Shown: positions 14,952 through 24,406, counted from the stretch's first letter. The stretch is DNA of 64,000 bases from Thiothrix litoralis (GCF_017901135.1 NZ_CP072801.1:1674001-1738000), one strand, 5' to 3'. Numbers and translations: made by a program. Notes: generated by a model from the letters alone, not told the origin.

Positions 14952-16735
14952 GCAACCCAGAAGATAATCACGGTTTGTCACGCCGTCAGTTTTTAGGCTT
15001 AACCAGCGGTGTCGCAGGCATGGCAGCACTGGTATCCATGGGCATCCCACCCGGCTGGGCGGATAACACAACAGCAGTCGACCTCCAGAAACGAGCCGAT
15101 AAAGCCTATGAAACGGATGTACTGGTGATCGGTGGCGGCATGGCGGGTCTGTTTGCGGCGGTCAAGGCACATGATGCCGGAGCCAAGGTTATGATGATTT
15201 CCAAAGGACGTCTCGGCGCATCCGGCCAAACACCTTTTGCAAAAGGCATGTTTGCTTATGATGAAAAGACCGCAAAGATGTCGCTGGATGAGTTTACCGC
15301 CGCCGTTTCCCGCTCAGCATTGGGAACCAATAACCCGGTCTATACCCGGCAAATGGCAGAACATTCACAGGCCAGAGTGAATGAGCTGAAGGAATGGGGA
15401 TTTTTTGACTCAGTGCTTTATAACAAGCCGTTTAGCAAACCCATCACCGAACGCAATATTCCCTTAATCGAGCGCGTCATGATCACCCACCTGATCAAAG
15501 AAAACGGCAAAATAGCAGGAGCTGCCGGTTTTAGTCTGGATGCTGAACAAGTCATTACGTTCCACGCCAAAAGCGTCATTTTGTGTACCGGTGCGGGAGG
15601 CTTTAAACCCAACGGTTTCCCCATTTGCGACCTGACGCATGATGGCACTGTTATGGCCTACCATATTGGTGCAAAAGTCACCGGCAAGGAGTGGAATGAC
15701 GGGCATCCGGGACAAGCCGACAATGCGGCAGCCTGTTTCGATGGCTGGCATGGCATGTTTGAGCGCAAACCCGATGTGACCGGGGTGGAAATACGCCATG
15801 ATCTGGGGGTAGATTTAAATTATATCGCCTACGTGAACGGCAATCCTCTGGAGGGTGGCCCTCCCCCAGAACTGATGCGCAAGAATAAAGTAAAAGGTGG
15901 CCCCTACAAACCGGAAGGATTTGATCATTCATCGCCGCCTCCCGGTGGTGAAGCTGGCTTGGCAGGTGGGCCACCGCCACGCGGAGAAGGGCCACCAAGA
16001 CACGGGCCACCACCCGGTGGTGAAGGTGGTCTGCCACCCGGCATGAGCCAAACACCTGTAGGCGGTTCTTCTGCTGGGATGGCAATCCACAAATCCGAAG
16101 GTCTGGTGCCGATTAATGACCAATGCGAATCCACGATTCCGGGGCTATACGCGGCTGGTGATGCATTGGGTTCCTATATGGCGGGTGCAATCTACACGCA
16201 GATAGGCTCATCATTGGCTGGTTCAGCGGTGCAAGGCGCGATTGCTGCACAAGCCGCCGCCCGATACTGCCAGAACACGCCAATGCCCACATTATCAGCA
16301 GCAACGCTAAGCACCATAAAAGCGGAAATACTAGCGCCATTAAAAAGAAAAGCAGGCTATGGCCCAGCTTGGGTAACCCAAACCCTGCAAGGCGTGATGA
16401 TTCCCAACTTTGTGTTGTACATCAAAAAAGAGAGTATGTTGAAAGCAGCCTTGGCTTATATTGAAGAGCTGAGGGATCACCACATGCCCATGCTGAGAGC
16501 GGCGGATATGCATGAACTGCGCTTGGCGCATGAAACCGCCAACATGATTATCAGCGCCGAAATGAAGTTGAAAGCCTCACTGATGCGCACAGAAAGCCGC
16601 TGTAGCCACTACCGGCTGGATTATCCCGAACTGGACAATCAAAACTGGCAAGCATGGATCAATATCCATAAGGATGCTGAAGGCAATATGCAACTGGAAA
16701 AGCAGCCGTTTGGCAGTTGGCCGACACAAGCATAA
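14948..16735 (+). CDS. Tat-exported FAD flavoprotein, fumarate-reductase/AprA-like
   Basis: 595 residues. A twin-arginine signal (LSRRQFLGLTSGVAGMAALV) is followed by a Rossmann FAD motif (DVLVIGGGMAGLFAAVKAHDAG). Fumarate-reductase/succinate-dehydrogenase-type segments include GRLGASGQTPFAKG, HDGTVMAYHIGAKV, STIPGLYAAGDALG and RTESRCSHYRLDYPE. The last resembles the C-terminal helical domain of fumarate-reductase and APS-reductase alpha chains. An unusual insert of about 45 residues (roughly 322-366) is made of PPPGGE/GGPPP repeats. It overlaps the membrane protein by 4 bp. Predicted to work in the periplasm as a reductase or dehydrogenase using electrons relayed through the membrane subunit; substrate unknown. 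Confidence 0.85.
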   Translation: MSNPEDNHGLSRRQFLGLTSGVAGMAALVSMGIPPGWADNTTAVDLQKRADKAYETDVLVIGGGMAGLFAAVKAHDAGAKVMMISKGRLGASGQTPFAKGMFAYDEKTAKMSLDEFTAAVSRSALGTNNPVYTRQMAEHSQARVNELKEWGFFDSVLYNKPFSKPITERNIPLIERVMITHLIKENGKIAGAAGFSLDAEQVITFHAKSVILCTGAGGFKPNGFPICDLTHDGTVMAYHIGAKVTGKEWNDGHPGQADNAAACFDGWHGMFERKPDVTGVEIRHDLGVDLNYIAYVNGNPLEGGPPPELMRKNKVKGGPYKPEGFDHSSPPPGGEAGLAGGPPPRGEGPPRHGPPPGGEGGLPPGMSQTPVGGSSAGMAIHKSEGLVPINDQCESTIPGLYAAGDALGSYMAGAIYTQIGSSLAGSAVQGAIAAQAAARYCQNTPMPTLSAATLSTIKAEILAPLKRKAGYGPAWVTQTLQGVMIPNFVLYIKKESMLKAALAYIEELRDHHMPMLRAADMHELRLAHETANMIISAEMKLKASLMRTESRCSHYRLDYPELDNQNWQAWINIHKDAEGNMQLEKQPFGSWPTQA

Positions 16736-17019
16736 CCGGTATTTAAAGATGCGCTGAATCTGATGCTGTCCGGTAAGGATGGCATCGAGATTGTCCGTGA
16801 ACTGTACAGTATTTGCGTGGCTCCCCCCCTTTCCGTTAACATTCTGCCCATGCTGCTTAAGCCCTGTTGAATATGCCCTATTCGGGGCATGGCAATTTTC
16901 ACTAAACGGGATAAAATCCGAAGATGTCACAGTCGGCTGGATGAGGCAGGCGTCGCCATTTGCTACGGTTACAGAAACGTCTGAACCTTATCCAGTTGAC
17001 ACCCTACCCAAGGAAACAC

Positions 17020-17439
17020 ATGGACCCACAACCGAAAGACCCCCACACCGTCATCGTCAATTTACGTGATACCGAAGGCACGTATACCTGTGACATCAAG
17101 GCAGGCAAGCACCAAATGGTTGCCGATGAGCCGGTTCCACTGGGTGGTGACGACTTGGGTGCAGCGCCCTACCAATACCTGAAGGCCGCCTTAGGCGCTT
17201 GCACGGCCATGACTCTTCGCATGTATGCCGAGCGCAAGAAATGGCCGGTTGAAAACGTGATCGTCACCCTGCGCCACAGCCGCGATGCCAAAAAGCAAAG
17301 CATGTTTGAACGCGACATCCAGATCGTTGGCGAACTCACCGACGACCAGCGCGAACGCCTGCTGGATATTGCTGACCGTTGCCCGGTACACAAAACCCTG
17401 AGCAATGGTGTTACCATCCTAAGCAAACTCATTGATTAA
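17020..17439 (+). CDS. OsmC-family protein
   Basis: 139 residues. The OsmC/Ohr fold is indicated by [28 protein letters not shown] with the first conserved Cys and [10 protein letters not shown] with the second. Members reduce organic hydroperoxides or act in related redox chemistry; this one is closest to the YhfA-like branch, which is less well studied. The ATG at 17020 follows an AAGGAA Shine-Dalgarno; the longer in-frame reading from 16960 lacks one. It sits 17 bp ahead of cysS and is probably co-transcribed with it and the SQR-like gene. Confidence 0.85.
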   Translation: MDPQPKDPHTVIVNLRDTEGTYTCDIKAGKHQMVADEPVPLGGDDLGAAPYQYLKAALGACTAMTLRMYAERKKWPVENVIVTLRHSRDAKKQSMFERDIQIVGELTDDQRERLLDIADRCPVHKTLSNGVTILSKLID

Positions 17440-17456
17440 CCTGTTGAAGAGCCCTC

Positions 17457-18842
17457 ATGTTGCACATCTACAATAGCCTGACTCGCCAGAAAGAAGTCTT
17501 TGAACCCATTCAACCGCGCCAAGTACGCATGTACGTGTGCGGCATGACGGTTTACGACTACTGTCACCTCGGCCATGCACGGGTCATGGTGGTGTTTGAT
17601 ACCGTTTACCGTTACCTCAAAACCAGCGGTTACGCGGTCGAATACGTGCGCAACATCACCGATATTGACGACAAGATCATCAAGCGTGCCGCCGAAAATG
17701 GCGAACCGATTGACGCCCTGACCCAACGTTTCATCGACGCGATGCACGAAGATGAAGACAGCCTGAGCGTGCTGCGCCCCGATGCGGAACCGCGTGCCAC
17801 TGACAATATCCAAGAGATGCTCACCATGATCCAGACCTTGCTGGACAAGGGCATCGCCTATCAGGGCAAAAACGGCGATGTGTATTACGACGTCTCCCAA
17901 TTTGAGGGTTACGGCAAACTCTCCGGGCGCAAGCTGGACGACTTACGTGCCGGTGAACGGGTTGCCGTTGACGAAGTGAAAGACGACCCGCTGGATTTCG
18001 TGCTGTGGAAAGCCAGCAAACCCGGCGACCCGGCATGGGATGCGCCGTGGGGAGCAGGCCGCCCCGGTTGGCACATCGAATGTTCCGCCATGTCGCAGAA
18101 ACTGCTGGGTGATCATTTCGACATTCACGGCGGCGGCAGCGATTTGCAGTTCCCGCACCACGAGAACGAAATCGCCCAAAGCGAAGGCTGCACCGGGCAC
18201 AAGCACGTCAATTACTGGATGCATAACGGCTTCATCCGCGTCAACGATGAGAAGATGTCCAAGTCGCTGAACAATTTCTTCACCATCCGCGAAGTATTGA
18301 AAGATTACAAAGCAGCGGAAGTGCGCTTTTTCATCCTCAATAGCCATTACCGTAGCCAGTTGAATTACGGCACGGATCAATTGGATGCAGCACGCGCCTC
18401 GCTGTCACGCTTATATACGGCTATCCGTGGTCTGCCTGAATCAGGCCCGGCAGCCTACACCTATTACGAAAATCGCTTTATCGCGGCGATGGATGACGAC
18501 TTCAACACCCCCGAAGCCATGGCGGTGCTGTTTGAACTGGCGGGCGACATTAACCGCATCCGCAAAACCCAAAGCGATGCCTCAGCCGCCGCACTCGGCG
18601 CATTGTTGCAACGCCTTGGCAATGTCCTTGGGCTGTTGCAAGATGACCCGGAAAGCTGGTTCAAAGGCTCTGCCAATGCAGACGGGTTAAGCGATGACGC
18701 CATCGAAACCCTGATCCAGCAACGTCTGGATGCCCGCACCGCCAAACAATGGGCAGAATCCGACCGCATCCGCGACGAACTCAAGGCGCAAGGCGTACTT
18801 TTGGAAGATGGCGCGGGCGGCACAACTTGGAAACGAGCATAA
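17457..18842 (+). CDS. cysS: Cysteinyl-tRNA synthetase
   Basis: 461 residues, the usual length. It has a class I synthetase fold with the HIGH-type motif (CHLGHARVM, about 38-46) and KMSKS at about residue 265 ([12 protein letters not shown]). Zinc ligands are visible as [13 protein letters not shown], near [12 protein letters not shown] and in [17 protein letters not shown] precedes the ATG. Charges tRNA-Cys in the cytoplasm. It is followed after 2 bp by the SQR-like flavoprotein. No T-box or other leader structure is apparent. Confidence 0.97.
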   Translation: MLHIYNSLTRQKEVFEPIQPRQVRMYVCGMTVYDYCHLGHARVMVVFDTVYRYLKTSGYAVEYVRNITDIDDKIIKRAAENGEPIDALTQRFIDAMHEDEDSLSVLRPDAEPRATDNIQEMLTMIQTLLDKGIAYQGKNGDVYYDVSQFEGYGKLSGRKLDDLRAGERVAVDEVKDDPLDFVLWKASKPGDPAWDAPWGAGRPGWHIECSAMSQKLLGDHFDIHGGGSDLQFPHHENEIAQSEGCTGHKHVNYWMHNGFIRVNDEKMSKSLNNFFTIREVLKDYKAAEVRFFILNSHYRSQLNYGTDQLDAARASLSRLYTAIRGLPESGPAAYTYYENRFIAAMDDDFNTPEAMAVLFELAGDINRIRKTQSDASAAALGALLQRLGNVLGLLQDDPESWFKGSANADGLSDDAIETLIQQRLDARTAKQWAESDRIRDELKAQGVLLEDGAGGTTWKRA

Positions 18843-18844
18843 AC

Positions 18845-19972
18845 ATGAACAAAATAACCATTATCGGCGCAGGCTTCGCAGCCCTAAGCGCCGTGCGCCA
18901 AGTGCGCAAACAAGATAAGAATGCGGAAATCACCCTGATTGCCCCGCTTGCCGAGCTGCACTACCTGCCGGGCATTATCTGGATTCCCAACGGCTTACGC
19001 ACCCGCGAAGACTTGATTGTGCCCTTGGCCAACTTCTTTGGTCGCATGAACGTCAAGTTCCACCAAGGCAATGTCACTGGCCTACGCGATGGCGGACGAA
19101 TCGTCGAAACCGACAACGGTGAAGTGGGCAATGACGGCTTAATCATTGCTTCCGGCGGCCGTTTCATCAAAAAACTGCCCGGCATCGAGCACGCTATCAC
19201 GCCGTGCGAAGGCATCAGTGCAGCGGAAAAAATCCGGGATCGCCTGAAAGAAATGCAAAGCGGCACTATCGCCATCGGTTTCGCAGGCAACCCCAACGAA
19301 CCCAGCGCGATGCGTGGTGGGCCAATGTTTGAGTTCCTGTTCGGCATTGACACTTTGCTGCGTCAGCAAGGCCGCCGCGACAAATTCCATCTGGTATTCT
19401 TCAGCCCTGCCCCGCAACCCGGCAACCGTCTGGGTCCCAAAGCCATGTCTGGCCTGTTGTCTGAAATGGGCAAGCGCGGCATTGAAACCCACCTCGGTCA
19501 CAAAATGAAAAGCTTCACCGCTGAAAAAGTGACGACCGAAGGCGGCGAATTCAACGCTGACCTGATCCTGTTCATGCCCGGCATGACCGGCAACCTGTGG
19601 TTCGACAACACCACCCTGCCCCGTTCCGCTGGCGGTTTGCTGAAAGCTGACCAACATTGCAAGGTCGACGGTTGGGACAAGGTTTACGTCGCAGGCGATT
19701 CCGGCAGTTTCCCCGGCCCCGACTGGATGCCAAAGCAAGCGCACATGGCTGATTTGCAAGCCGCCGCCGCTGCCAAAAACCTGCTGGGTGAACTGAATGG
19801 CGGCGCGACCGATGCGACCTTCAAGGTTGAACTGGTGTGCATCGTCGACTCCGTAAACAAAGGGATGTTGGTATCGCGCACTGAAAAACGTTCAGTGGTA
19901 TTACCCGCTTCCCGCGTATTCCATTGGGCGAAACGCGGGTTTGAATGGTGGTATTTGCGGCAGTACCGTTAA
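18845..19972 (+). CDS. SQR-like FAD-dependent oxidoreductase
   Basis: 375 residues. An N-terminal FAD motif (ITIIGAGFAALSAVRQVRK), a second dinucleotide-binding region near TIAIGFAGNPNE, and a C-terminal VYVAGDSGSFPGPDWMPKQAH segment are the usual layout of sulfide:quinone oxidoreductase and flavocytochrome c sulfide dehydrogenase relatives. Candidate redox cysteines are in TPCEG (about 119) and ELVCIVDS (about 333). No signal peptide; a basic, Trp-rich C-terminus (KRGFEWWYLRQYR) could associate with the membrane as in SQR. It may oxidise sulfide or reduce quinone, or be one of the non-sulfide SQR homologues; assignment to a type is not possible by eye. Its TAA overlaps the next ATG. Confidence 0.75.
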   Translation: MNKITIIGAGFAALSAVRQVRKQDKNAEITLIAPLAELHYLPGIIWIPNGLRTREDLIVPLANFFGRMNVKFHQGNVTGLRDGGRIVETDNGEVGNDGLIIASGGRFIKKLPGIEHAITPCEGISAAEKIRDRLKEMQSGTIAIGFAGNPNEPSAMRGGPMFEFLFGIDTLLRQQGRRDKFHLVFFSPAPQPGNRLGPKAMSGLLSEMGKRGIETHLGHKMKSFTAEKVTTEGGEFNADLILFMPGMTGNLWFDNTTLPRSAGGLLKADQHCKVDGWDKVYVAGDSGSFPGPDWMPKQAHMADLQAAAAAKNLLGELNGGATDATFKVELVCIVDSVNKGMLVSRTEKRSVVLPASRVFHWAKRGFEWWYLRQYR

Positions 19973-20664
19973 TGCTCAAAGGCAAAAAGTGTACCAGAAA
20001 GAAAACCCTGCTCAGTTGGAGCAGCGGTAAAGATAGCGCATGGGCGCTGCATTTGCTTCAGCAAGACCCTGCCATTGAACTGGTTGGTTTATTTACCCTT
20101 ATTGAGCAAAAACACAACCGGGCATCCATGCACGATACCAGCATTGACATGTTACATCGTCAGGCGGATGCAGCAGGTTTACCGCTAGAACTGGTCGTGC
20201 TACCAGACGAATGCAGCAATGAACAATACGATGCCATTATACAAGCATACATCGCCACAGCCGCCCGTAATCAGATTGAGTGCATGGCCTTTGGCGACCT
20301 GTTTGTGAATGAAATCCGTCAATACCGAGAACGGCAACTGCAAGGTAGCGGGATTAGCCCGCTATTCCCCTTGTGGGGCATGTGTACTCAATATCTGGTT
20401 GAAGCCATGCTATCGGCTGGGCTACACGCGCATATTAGTAGCGTTGACCTAAACAAACTCCCCGCACAGCTTGCTGGCCAACGTTGGTCTAAAGACGTGA
20501 TTGCAGGCTTCCCTCATGATTGCCACCCGTGCGGCGAAAACGGTGAAATCCACACAGTGGTAGTGGCAGGCCCCATGTTCAAGAAGACCATTCCGGTCAA
20601 TATTGGTGCGGTGATTGAGCGAGATGGGTTTGCTTATGCCGATATTATTCCTATAGGAGTGTAG
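19972..20664 (+). CDS. Dph6-like PP-loop ATPase (diphthine--ammonia ligase family)
   Basis: 230 residues. A PP-loop nucleotide-binding motif (LLSWSSGKDSAWALHLL) at the N-terminus and downstream motifs (MAFGDLFVNEIRQYRE, CGENGEIHTVV) fit the ATP_bind_4/Dph6 family. In eukaryotes and archaea Dph6 amidates diphthine on EF-2; bacteria lack diphthamide, so the bacterial substrate is unknown. It starts with ATG overlapping the stop of the SQR-like gene (TAATG), implying translational coupling. The oxygenase gene follows 3 bp downstream. Confidence 0.85.
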   Translation: MLKGKKCTRKKTLLSWSSGKDSAWALHLLQQDPAIELVGLFTLIEQKHNRASMHDTSIDMLHRQADAAGLPLELVVLPDECSNEQYDAIIQAYIATAARNQIECMAFGDLFVNEIRQYRERQLQGSGISPLFPLWGMCTQYLVEAMLSAGLHAHISSVDLNKLPAQLAGQRWSKDVIAGFPHDCHPCGENGEIHTVVVAGPMFKKTIPVNIGAVIERDGFAYADIIPIGV

Positions 20665-20667
20665 CGA

Positions 20668-21645
20668 TTGCTTTTGCAGCCCGACCACCATATTCACCCC
20701 TTCCCTTTTTTTGCGGTGGATGCCGCCTTTGCTGAGGAACAGTGTACGGTACTGGATAGCCTTTTTTCGCAAGATAATGCCTGGCAACATCGGGATGGTG
20801 CGTTTTACCGCTGTTCGCTGTCCGATGTTACCGCGAGGATTCCGGCAACGTTTCAACGCGAAATACTCGCCAGAATGCGTGACATTACCGGCTTGCCACT
20901 CGTCGAGCGTTTGCTGGTCACGGCACAACGAATGCTGCCCGGACAAGTGATTGGTATACACAGCGACCGCCCACTTTTGGGTTATGAACTTGCGCGGCTG
21001 GTGGTGCAACTCAATAAGGACTGGCAAGCAGAACATGGCGGTGTGCTGGAATTATTTGCTTCACCAGAGGGCGAAGTGATGTTCAGTGTTAACCCTGAAT
21101 ACAACAAAGCGTTTGGCTTTCTGCTGCACGCAGAGTCGTATCATGGTGTCACTGAAGTGACTGCGCCACGCCAAACTGTGGTTTTCAATTTCTGGCATGA
21201 GGCGAATACGCCCGAACTTGACGCGCATATTCAAGCCTTGTTTGCCAAGCTGCATTTCTCGGAATTACCGGCAGCACTTGATCCGATTGCCTCCGATGCA
21301 GAGGCAACGTTGCCCGAAGAGGTGACATTTCGGGCAGGTACGGCGGCGATTGCACTGCACCGTTGGGGCTATGATGCGGCAACGGTGGTGACTGGCTACC
21401 AGCACAGCACGGGGATTGTTCGCTGCGATTCTAGCAATGCAGAAACCTACGCAGCCGTGCTACTGGCGGATTGGGTGGCGTACTTGTATCGGGACTCGTT
21501 TGATTTGGTACGTTGGGAAATCTTGCGGGGCGAACTTGAGGGAATGGAAAGGTTTCCGCGTTTGATGCCTACATGGCAGCTTTGTGTGCCGGAAAGGGGA
21601 CAGTTTGACGTTCAATCACGGCTGATTCATAACACCGATTCCTGA
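20668..21645 (+). CDS. 2-oxoglutarate/Fe(II)-dependent oxygenase
   Basis: 325 residues. The HxD...H iron ligands and the 2OG-binding Arg are visible: GIHSDRP (His and Asp, about 92-94), ESYHGVTEV (His, about 154) and PRQTVVFNFW (Arg). The fold matches prolyl-hydroxylase-like (P4Hc) proteins. The C-terminal 120 residues are an unrecognised domain with many Trp/Tyr. The start is a TTG: AGGAG at 20656-20660 is correctly spaced for it and no in-frame ATG precedes the conserved region. Last gene of the cysS-SQR-Dph6-oxygenase run. It may hydroxylate a protein or small molecule; substrate unknown. Confidence 0.75.
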   Translation: MLLQPDHHIHPFPFFAVDAAFAEEQCTVLDSLFSQDNAWQHRDGAFYRCSLSDVTARIPATFQREILARMRDITGLPLVERLLVTAQRMLPGQVIGIHSDRPLLGYELARLVVQLNKDWQAEHGGVLELFASPEGEVMFSVNPEYNKAFGFLLHAESYHGVTEVTAPRQTVVFNFWHEANTPELDAHIQALFAKLHFSELPAALDPIASDAEATLPEEVTFRAGTAAIALHRWGYDAATVVTGYQHSTGIVRCDSSNAETYAAVLLADWVAYLYRDSFDLVRWEILRGELEGMERFPRLMPTWQLCVPERGQFDVQSRLIHNTDS

Positions 21646-21778
21646 TTAGCCAAAAACTGACTTGCACGTTAAGCATATCGCTTTCTGTCCAAGTCATATT
21701 CCACGGAAGGATACGCTAAAATCCTCTGAAATCATTGGCATCCAGTTCGGAGACATACAACAGGATGTCGTTTTTAAC

Positions 21779-21810
21779 GGCGACATTAGGTCGCCTAGTT
21801 TACGTTAGGT
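21779..21810 (+). other. Possible integron attC right half / cassette boundary
   Basis: A hairpin GGCGAC..GTCGCC (21779-21795) is followed by GTTAGGT (21804-21810), which fits the GTTRRRY core-site consensus, 6 bp before the ATG of the cassette-like gene. Together with GCCTAAC overlapping that gene's stop codon (24329-24335, fits RYYYAAC), it looks like the borders of one integron gene cassette. No integrase gene is present in the window. Confidence 0.4.
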
Positions 21811-22046
21811 TTAAAGATGCGTTCTGTCCCTGATTGGTTGATACAAGTTGCATGGTGGGTATCTGGCGTCTTTGTCACGGGTGCGGTTTGGTATTTCCTA
21901 TCGACCAAAGATACTGCCTTAGCCGTTGGCTCAGCCCTTATTGGCATCCTATGTGCTGGCGTCGCAATTCTCTTGCACCGCAAGAAGGATGCTTTGGCTG
22001 CTGTGCTCGTTCCAAACGAGCTGAAAAGTGAACTCCCTGATAACTA

Positions 22047-23876
22047 GTGTCTGACCGGAAACCCTAAAACCCTTTTCCGATCAAGATGCTACGCCCGTTT
22101 TCCTTGCCCTAAGATTTCCCGGAAGCAGGCCAGAAAGCTGCAAAAGCGCCCAAAATAGGGCAAAATAGGGCATCCATCCGCCAAACTTCGCAGGAGACAC
22201 ACGATGCGTGAAGTGATCGCCCGCCAACTTCGCCTGGGTCACGCTGACATCGGCAGGCTGACCTTCAACCCACGTTCGCGGGACGACATCCCGCAGGTGT
22301 TGCAAGGGCTGCAATACATTTATGTGACAGACGAACTGCGTGAGGCGGTGTTTGCGGTGCTGGAAAAGCGGGTTCCGGCGGAGGTGGACGCCAGCCGTGG
22401 ACGCCCCGGCATGGATCTGTGGAATGCGCTGGTGCTGGCGACATTGCGGGTGAACCTGAACTGGGACTATGACCGGCTGCTGGAGATGGCGAACCAGCAC
22501 CGCAGCATCCGTCAGATGCTGGGGCATGGTTTCTGGGATGATGACGATGAGTACAAGCTGCAAACGGTCAAGGACAACGCCGCTCTGGTGGACGAAGCCA
22601 GCCTGCAACGCATCAACCAGTTGGTGGTGGAGGCCGGTCACAAGCTGCTAAAAAAAAAGCCGCGCCGCTGAGCGCCCGTTGTGACTCCTTCGTGGTGGAA
22701 AGCAACATCCACTACCCGACCGACATCAACCTGTTGTACGACGCGGTGCGTTGTTCGGTGCGCACGGTGGCCGATTGGTGTGAAGGGCACGGCGACAGCC
22801 GCTGGCGGCAATGGCAGTACAATCTCCGCCAGGTGAAGAAAGCCTGCCGTCATGCGCAGAAGCTCAAGCACTCCAGCTCCCAAGACCCGGACAAGCAGGC
22901 CACCCGGCAACAGGCCATCCGTGACGCCCACCACACCTACCTGGGCCTGTGCGCCGCGCTGTTGTCGAAAGTGGAGGAAACGGTGGCTGACCTGCCCCTC
23001 AGCCTGCTGGACAGCCGGTCGGGCAACGACCTCCAGCGCTGGCTGGGGTACGGGTGGCATCAGGTTGACCTGGTGCGGCGGCGGGTGCTGGACGGGGAAA
23101 CCATCCCCCACGGCGACAAGATCTTCTCCCTCTTCGAGGATTACAGCGAATGGCTCAGCAAGGGCAAAGCCGGTGTGCCGGTGGAGCTGGGCCTGAACGT
23201 GTGCGTGATGGAATCGGCTGACGGCTTCATCCTCCACCACCAAGTGATGCAACACTGCCCCGACAGTGAGATTGCCGTGACCATGGTTAAGCAAGCCAAA
23301 GCGCTGTTCCCCTCCCTGAGCGCGTGCAGCTTTGACAAGGGGTTCCACTCACCGGCCAACCAGCGCGAACTGGCCGAACTGCTCGACCGGGTGGTGTTGC
23401 CGAAAACGGCCGCTGGAGCCAGGCGGACACTGCCCGTGAAACCGACCCGGCGTTTGTCCAGGCCAGACGCCAGCACTCAGCGGTGGAATCCGGCATCAAC
23501 GCACTGGAAGTCCATGGGCTGGACTATTGCCCCGACCGGGGGCTGGAACGCTTCAAGCGCTATGTGGCACTGGCGGTGGTGGGCAGGAACCTGCAAAAGG
23601 TCGGGGCCATTTTACAGGCCAGGGCGTTGGAGGCCTTGCAGAAGGATGAACGCCGACGACAGCGCCAAGCCGCCTGAACCACCCCACAACGCCGACCGAT
23701 GAGGGAAAATGCCGGGAAGGCAGGGCAGCCCCTGCACCGAAGGCAAGCCTGCGCTGCCAGCCATGCCTTGAAACCCAGCGTTTTACCCTCGTGCTTGCCA
23801 GAAGGTGGCGGGGAAAACGGCTGCATGGACTAAAATTGGGCACTCGTGGCGGCAGGAAGGCTTTTTCGGTCAGACA
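22047..23876 (+). mobile_element. ISNCY-type insertion sequence with 6-bp target duplication
   Basis: 1830 bp. Imperfect terminal inverted repeats start GTGTCTGACCGGAAA on the left and end TTTTCGGTCAGACAC on the right (one mismatch). The element is flanked on both sides by TAACTA (22041-22046 and 23877-23882), a target-site duplication. It carries one transposase gene interrupted by two apparent 1-nt shifts. The duplication and the clean reconstruction of the target gene show that the insertion is fairly recent. Confidence 0.85.
22204..23677 (+). pseudogene. ISNCY-family transposase in three frames
   Basis: The reading frame shifts twice. Part 1 (22204-22671; REVIARQLRLGHADIGRL ... LQRINQLVVEAGHKLLKKK) joins part 2 after a -1 shift at nine A residues (22650-22658). 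Part 2 (SFVVESNIHYPTDINLLYDA ... CSFDKGFHSPANQ) ends at 23402-23406, where one missing A in an AAAA run sends it out of frame. Part 3 resumes as RWSQADTARETDPAFVQARR and ends QKDERRRQRQAA. The A9 site could be a genuine programmed slippage site, but the second shift suggests decay or homopolymer sequencing error. Catalytic acidic residues probably include the Asp in CSFDKGFHS and the Glu in SAVESGINAL. Confidence 0.75.
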
Positions 23877-24406
23877 CTAACTACATTAGAAGAAGCACCG
23901 ATAGCGAGGCTCAAGTGCGTCTTGTTCGACACCTTCCTGAGTTGAAGGCTGTTGTTCTCCGCTCATCGAGTGAAGGGTGGGGGTCACCTGTCACTTTGAA
24001 CATGCGCGAGGCGAGCTACGATATGATTGATTTTCTGCAGTTTGTCTGGCTCAGGCTCGCCGAGTTCTATCCAAGAAAACATTTTGATGCCACTAACGCC
24101 CGCGACTACATTGAGTCCTACACCATAAACAGATTCGCTTTTCATTGGGCTAAGCACGAGCCGGGTGGCTCCGGCACAGGAGGAACCATTGTCGGTGTAC
24201 TAACTGGTGGAGACGTGATTCAGGATCTTGAGAACATTATTGAAGATACTATGCGGTCTCTTTTTTTTGACAGCCAGCTTCTCGAGCTTGATGACTGGCT
24301 ACAACGTTGGCAGGGAGCCGGGAGAGATGCCTAACATGTTGGTCAAACGGGATGACTCTCCGGCAAGCTGACTCAGCACCCTGACCTCAAACGTCAGGTT
24401 CCCCCA

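Larger units (their letters stand above)
21817..24334 (+). pseudogene. Cassette-like membrane protein gene split by ISNCY element
   Basis: The first part (21817-22046) encodes two transmembrane helices (WLIQVAWWVSGVFVTGAVWY and AVGSALIGILCAGVAILL) and a short soluble stretch ending KSELPDN; the IS then supplies the last base of a TAG stop. The second part resumes after the IS at 23883 (YIRRSTDSEAQVRLV ... WLQRWQGAGRDA). Joining the halves across one copy of the 6-bp duplicated target TAACTA restores an uninterrupted frame of about 226 residues. The C-terminal portion is soluble and not recognised. As it stands, only a 76-residue membrane peptide could be made from the original start. Confidence 0.8.

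Noticed and set aside
16740-16870. Short coding-looking fragment after the flavoprotein (VFKDALNLMLSGKDGIEIVRE)
   Set aside because: About 43 codons without a start signal, ribosome site or recognisable family; the 284-bp gap may hold a gene remnant, but I cannot support a call.
17446-17457. T-box or other riboswitch ahead of cysS
   Set aside because: Only 17 bp separate cysS from the preceding gene; there is no room for a leader structure.
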